Shown here: positions 55,401 through 61,400 of the stretch, piece after piece | Position numbering within the stretch: position 1 is the stretch's first letter | Layout of the letters: each line of letters begins with the position of its first letter | NCBI RefSeq assembly: GCF_964355755.1 | Contig: NC_092671.1 | Coordinates: forward strand, 26,722,070-26,786,069 | Direction of reading: 5' to 3' | Length of the DNA: 64,000 bases | Source: Antedon mediterranea | Taxonomy: Eukaryota; Echinodermata; Crinoidea; Comatulida; Antedonidae | Program-made: the position numbers and the translations under genes | Notes under the pieces: generated by a model | Told to the model about the DNA's origin: nothing | Database searches by the model: none | What the model saw: only the letters and a program-made list of their open reading frames with translations

Positions 55401-58400
55401 TACGTTTGTGTACACTTAAAAGTAGCATTGATCCAAATGCCAACTTGATGTCAATGACTACTAGATGTCTCTATGAAGACCGTTACTTGTACCAGTACCA
55501 GATGTCCATTTGTGTAATGAAGACCGTTACTTGTACCAGTACCAGATGTCTATTTGTGTAATGAAGACCGTTACTTGTACCAGTACCAGATGTCTATTTG
55601 TGTAATGAAGACTGTTACTTGTACCAGTACCAGATGTCTATTTGTGTAATGAAGACCGTTACTTGTACCAGTACCAGATGTCTATTTGTGTAATGAAGAC
55701 CGTTACTTGCACCAGTACCAGATGTCCATTTGTGTAATGAAGACAGTTACTTGTACCACTACCAGATGTCTATTTGTGTAATGAAGACCGTTACTTGCAC
55801 CAGTACCAGATGTCCATTTGTGTAATGAAGACCGTTACTTGTACCACTACCAGATGTCTATTTGTGTAATGAAGACCGTTACTTGTACCACTACCAGATG
55901 TCTATTTGTGTAATGAAGACCGTTACTTGTACCAGTACCAGATGTCTGTTTGTGTGTGTACAAGCAACAGTGATGAAACAATGAAAACATTTGACAGTCT
56001 ACTTGTGGGTTTGATGATACTTTGTTTTAAAAGTTTTCAAATCTGCTTCTTATATATTTTTTAAAATCTTATATAATTGTTGTCTTGATAATGTGATAAA
56101 CTGAAATCAAACATTTACAGGTATTTTATGTTTTATATATAGGCTCTTAGTCAGGCACTGATGACAGTGCGTGCAGAGATGGTAGAAATGGCTCAAGACA
56201 ATGCAAAGGCCAATGCAGATGAACATGAAGAAAAGCTTAATGTACAACACCTTGTAGACAGGGAGACAAAAAAGATGAAGGTAATTAAGTTGTGAAATTT
56301 AAGAGTGAACCCTCTGCAGCCCTGGGTCACACTAGTGTACTGTAATCCAAATCTGGAGCTATAGCCTAACTGTAACAGTCTGTATCAATGCCTGGTCTGA
56401 ACAGCACAATCCTGCTTAGTCCTTCCTTTTCACCAATCAGGATAGGTTGAGTGGTAATAGCAATTTGACAATGGGGGGTTTTCGCAACCTTACGAATACG
56501 ATAACGAAAATGGATACGTCACACAATTGTGAAATTTTTAAGCTGATCCATTTCATATTCGTAAAGCGTTTTCGTGTTGACGAATATCACCAGTCATAAT
56601 CGGAACTACAAAACGAGTATAGTTTTTATCTATTTTGCACATTTTGCATTTGAATCAGGAATGATTCATGATTATAATATAATTATACTTTTATTGAAAG
56701 TAATTTACTAAAGTAATTTACTAAAATGCCAAGTCAATTTTGATAAATAGCGGTTTTTAAAGTCCTCACTCGCTTTGATGTTACGCTAGGCCTAGGCAGC
56801 CAAGCACCAAGCAACACGTACATATGCGCTTCGCTCAAATTTACCGCAGTCATATTTTGGACGGCGCCCTCAATATTTCGCTGCCATGCGAAATAGATTT
56901 TTACTGGCTTACCAAAAACGTGTGCGTGACGTATCCGTTTTCGTTATCGTATTCGTAAGATTGCGAAAACTCCCTATTTGTTTATTGATTTTTAATCCTG
57001 GGGCAGGATTTTATCACCTTGTGCATCAATTGCATGTGTAATTGGTGTTCATTCCAAACAGGCCCTACTATATTCAACAGATAAGTTTTAATCATGAGGG
57101 TTACTTTTTATTCTGAACTGAACTGAATATTTGTACATTGTGAACATTTAAGTGGCCCATTTTTAGACATGATATATCATCATGATGAAGCATGCCATTT
57201 TTACTTTGATAAAAGTTGACCATTAAATACTTTAGTTAAATTGGTTATCCGCAACGAAGTTGCAGGATAACCTCTTGTGATTGTACGAAATCATCATCAT
57301 CATCATCATTGGTTATCCGCAACGAAGTTGCAGGATAACCTCTTGTGATTGTACGAAATCATCATTGGTTATCCGCAACGAAGTTGCAGGATAACCTCTT
57401 GTGATTGTACGAAATCATCAACATCAACTTTTTATTTTTGGTTATCCGCAACGAAGTTGCAGGATAACCTCTTGTGATTGTACGAAATCATTCTGTATGA
57501 TTTTTGTGTAACGCTTTTCTCTAAAACTCGCAAACATAACATTTCGGTAACTATCTTAACATATTGACATTTACGTAACGTCGTCAAGCGAAGCTTTTCA
57601 TGACGTTTACAATTGCGCAACGTGACTTACGCGCGATTTAACGATTTTGTCGTATTTAACATAGCTCGACAACCAAATAACATTTCAACTTGAAACTTTG
57701 CAAAAGTTTAATTTATATCATGCGCTAACTTTCTGTTGAAAAAAAATTCCGTGTTTTACACAAAGTTACGCGCGCACGCGCATTTAAAATTTCGAAATGC
57801 GCAAAATTAATTTCTAATCAACTTTCTACGCGTTTCATGTCGTTTTAAGCATGTCAAAAATTCCCACGCGTGCGCACATTTTTACGTGTGCGGTGCGCAC
57901 GTAGCATTGAAAACGTAGTTTTTTCACGTGATTTATGTTTTTCCAGCCTTTTCTAGTAATTTTACCAAATTTTAAACAATTTCGACTTAAAGATACGTCA
58001 TACCAGCACGTCGAATTGGACAATTTGCGCGCGTTTTTTATGAAAAGGTTAAAAAATTCGTTTAAAATATGCCTTTTTTTAAACAGTCGTAATTTCTAAA
58101 CTAGACGGTCAAATTTTTGTGGATGACATATTCTAGAAGTAGATGAGTTGTAGATGTCGGATCAGGTATTAATATGGCTAACCGGACATTGTGACGTCAT
58201 CGTATGGCCACGCGAATATAAAATTTAGGATTTTTGTATCTTTCGTCATAGCTCATCACATTGAATAGAGCGCATCTCCACTTATCCGTTTTCCATTTTT
58301 ACCCCGATTTTGATATTGTCTAGGTCAATCAACTATCTTTCGCATGAGTTAAAAATATTTTAATTTTTTTGACGTCATCATGCCTAAAAATTTAAATCAC

Positions 58401-61400
58401 GTGTGGCATCAATTTCATCTTTACAGTAAATTTCAATCTGTTATAGCTCGTAAGAATAAAATGTGATAATCACGATTAAAACTTTTTCTGGAAGCTATTG
58501 GATTGTAGATACGAAATTATGTAAAAATGTTGCCAATCGGATGTTGTGACGTCATCATATGGCCAGTTTAATAAAAAAAGGTCGTATTTTCATCTTTTGC
58601 GTCATAATTCATTACATTTAAAAGAGCGCGCATCAATATTTCACGTATTCAAATTTCTTCTACACGCTAATACGTTGTTGCTGAAATAATTTCCTTTCGG
58701 AATTGCTACCTTCGCGTTTCATTTTAAAACTGTCAACATGTTAAAAATTGCAATAATTAGCGGGTCCCGTAATTTTACCTATTCTACACTGTATGTGATA
58801 TGGATACAGATTATACTGTGTATACTATATATGAATTTATATATAGATAAAATTCAGCAATAACAACATATCATATTCTTCAGTTCAGGTCATAATGCCA
58901 ACGTGACCTCTTCCTTTTGTCCTCAACCTATCCCCTTAATGTTAATGTTGCACCACTTGCGCGGCGGATAACCAAACTCGTCAAAGTGACGAGTTACATG
59001 TCTAGTTGGTTATCCGCAACGAAGTTGCAGGATAACCTCTTGTGATTGTACGAAATCAACCTGTATGATTTTTGTGTAACGCTTTTCTCTAAAACTCGCA
59101 AACATAACATTTCGGTAACTATCTTAACATATTGACATTTACGTAACGTCGTCAAGCGAAGCTTTTCATGACGTTTACAATTGCGCAACGTGACTTACGC
59201 GCGATTTAATGATTTTGTCGTATTTAACATAGCTCGACAACCAAATAACATTTCAACTTGAAACTTTGCAAAAGTTTAATTTATATCATGCGCTAACTTT
59301 CTGTTGAAAAAAAATTGCGTTTTTTAACACAAAGTTACGCGCGCACGCGCATTTAAAATTTCAAAATGCGCAAAATTAATTTATAATCAACTTTCTACGC
59401 GTTTCATGTCGTTTTAAGCATGTCAAAAATTCCCACGCGTGCGCACATTTTTACGTGTGCGGTGCGCACGTAGTATTGAAAACGTACTTTTTTCACGTGA
59501 TTTATATTTTTCCAGCCTTTTCTAGTAATTTTACCAAATTTTAAACAATTTCGACTTAAAGATACGTCATACGAGCACGTCGAATTGGACAATTTGCGCG
59601 CGTTTTTTATGAAAAGGTTAAAAAATTGTTTAAAATATGCCTTTTTTTAAACAGTCGTAATTTCTAAACTAGACCGTCAACTTTTTGTGGATGGCATATT
59701 CTGGAAGTAGATGAGTTGTAGATATCGGATCAGGTATTAATATGGCTAACCGGACATTGTGACGTCATCGTATGGCCACGCGAATATAAAATTTAGGATT
59801 TTTGTATCTTTCGTCATAGCTCATCACATTGAATAGAGCGCATCTCCACTTATCCGTTTCCATTTTCACCCCGATTTTGATTTTGTCTAGGTCAATCAAG
59901 TATCTTTCGCATGAGTTAAAAATATTTTAATTTTTTTGACGTCATCATGCCTAAAAATTTTAATCACGTGTGGCATCAATTTCATCTTTACAGTAAATTT
60001 TAATCTGTTATAGCTCGTAAGAATAAAACTTGATAATCACGATTAAAACTTTTTCTGGAAGCTATTGGATTGTAGATACGAAATTATGTAAAAATGTTGC
60101 CAATCGGATGTTGTGACGTCATCATATGGCCAGTTAAATAAAAAAGGTCGTATTTTCATCTTTTGCGTCATAATTCATTACATTTAAAAGAGCGCGCATC
60201 AATATTTCACGTATTCAAATTTCTTCTACACGCTAATACGTTGTTGCTGAGATAATTTCCTTTCGGAATTGCTAACTTCGCGTTTCATTTTAAAACCGTC
60301 AACATGTTAAAAATTGTAATAAATAGCGGGTCCCGTAATTTCACCTATTCTACACTGTATGTGATATGGATACAGATTATACTGTGTATACTATATATGA
60401 ATTTAAATAATAAAATTCAGCAATAACAACAGATCATATTCTTCAGTTCAGTTCATAATGCCAACGTGAACACTTCCTTTTGTCCTCAACCTATCCCCTT
60501 AATGTTAATGTTGCACCACTTGCGCGGCGGATAACCAAACTCGTCAAAGTGACGAGTTACATGTCTAGTTCTTCTTTCTTTCTGTATGATTTTTGTGTAA
60601 CGCTTTTCTCTAAAACTTGCAAACATAACATTTTGTTACCTATGTTAACATTTTGACATTTATGTAACGTCGTCAAGCAAAGCTTTTCATGATGTTTACA
60701 ATTGCGCAACGTGACGTACGCGCGATTTAACGATTTTCTCGTATTTAACATATGTCGAAAACCAAATAACATTTTAAAGTGAAACTTTGCAAAAGTTTAA
60801 TTTATATCATGCGCTAACTTTCTGTTGAAAAAAAATTGCGTGTTTTACACAAAGTTACGCGCGCACGCGCATTTAAAATTTCAAAATGCGCAAAATTAAT
60901 TTATAATCAACTTTCTACGCGTTTCATGTCGTTTTAAGCATGTCAAAAATTCCCACGCGTGCGCACATTTTTACGTGTGCGGTGCGCACGTAGCATGGAA
61001 AACGATTTTTTTTTGCGTGATTTATGTTTTTCCAGCTTTTTCTAGTAATTTTACCAAATTTGAAACAATTTCGACTTAAAGATACGTCATACGAGCACGT
61101 CGAATTGGACAATTTGCGCGCGTTTTTTATGAAAATGTTAAAAAATTCGTTTAAAATATGCCTTTTTTTAAACAGTCGTAATTTCTAAACTAGAAGGTCA
61201 ACTTTTTGTGGATGGGATATTCTGGAAGTAGATGAGTTGTAGATATCGGATCAGGTATTAATATGGCTAACCGGACATTTTGACGTCATCGTATAGCCAC
61301 GCGAATATAAAATTTAGGATTTTTGTATCTTTCGTCATAGCTCATCACATTGAATAGAGCGCATCTCCACTTATCCGTTTTCCATTTTCACCCCGATTTT

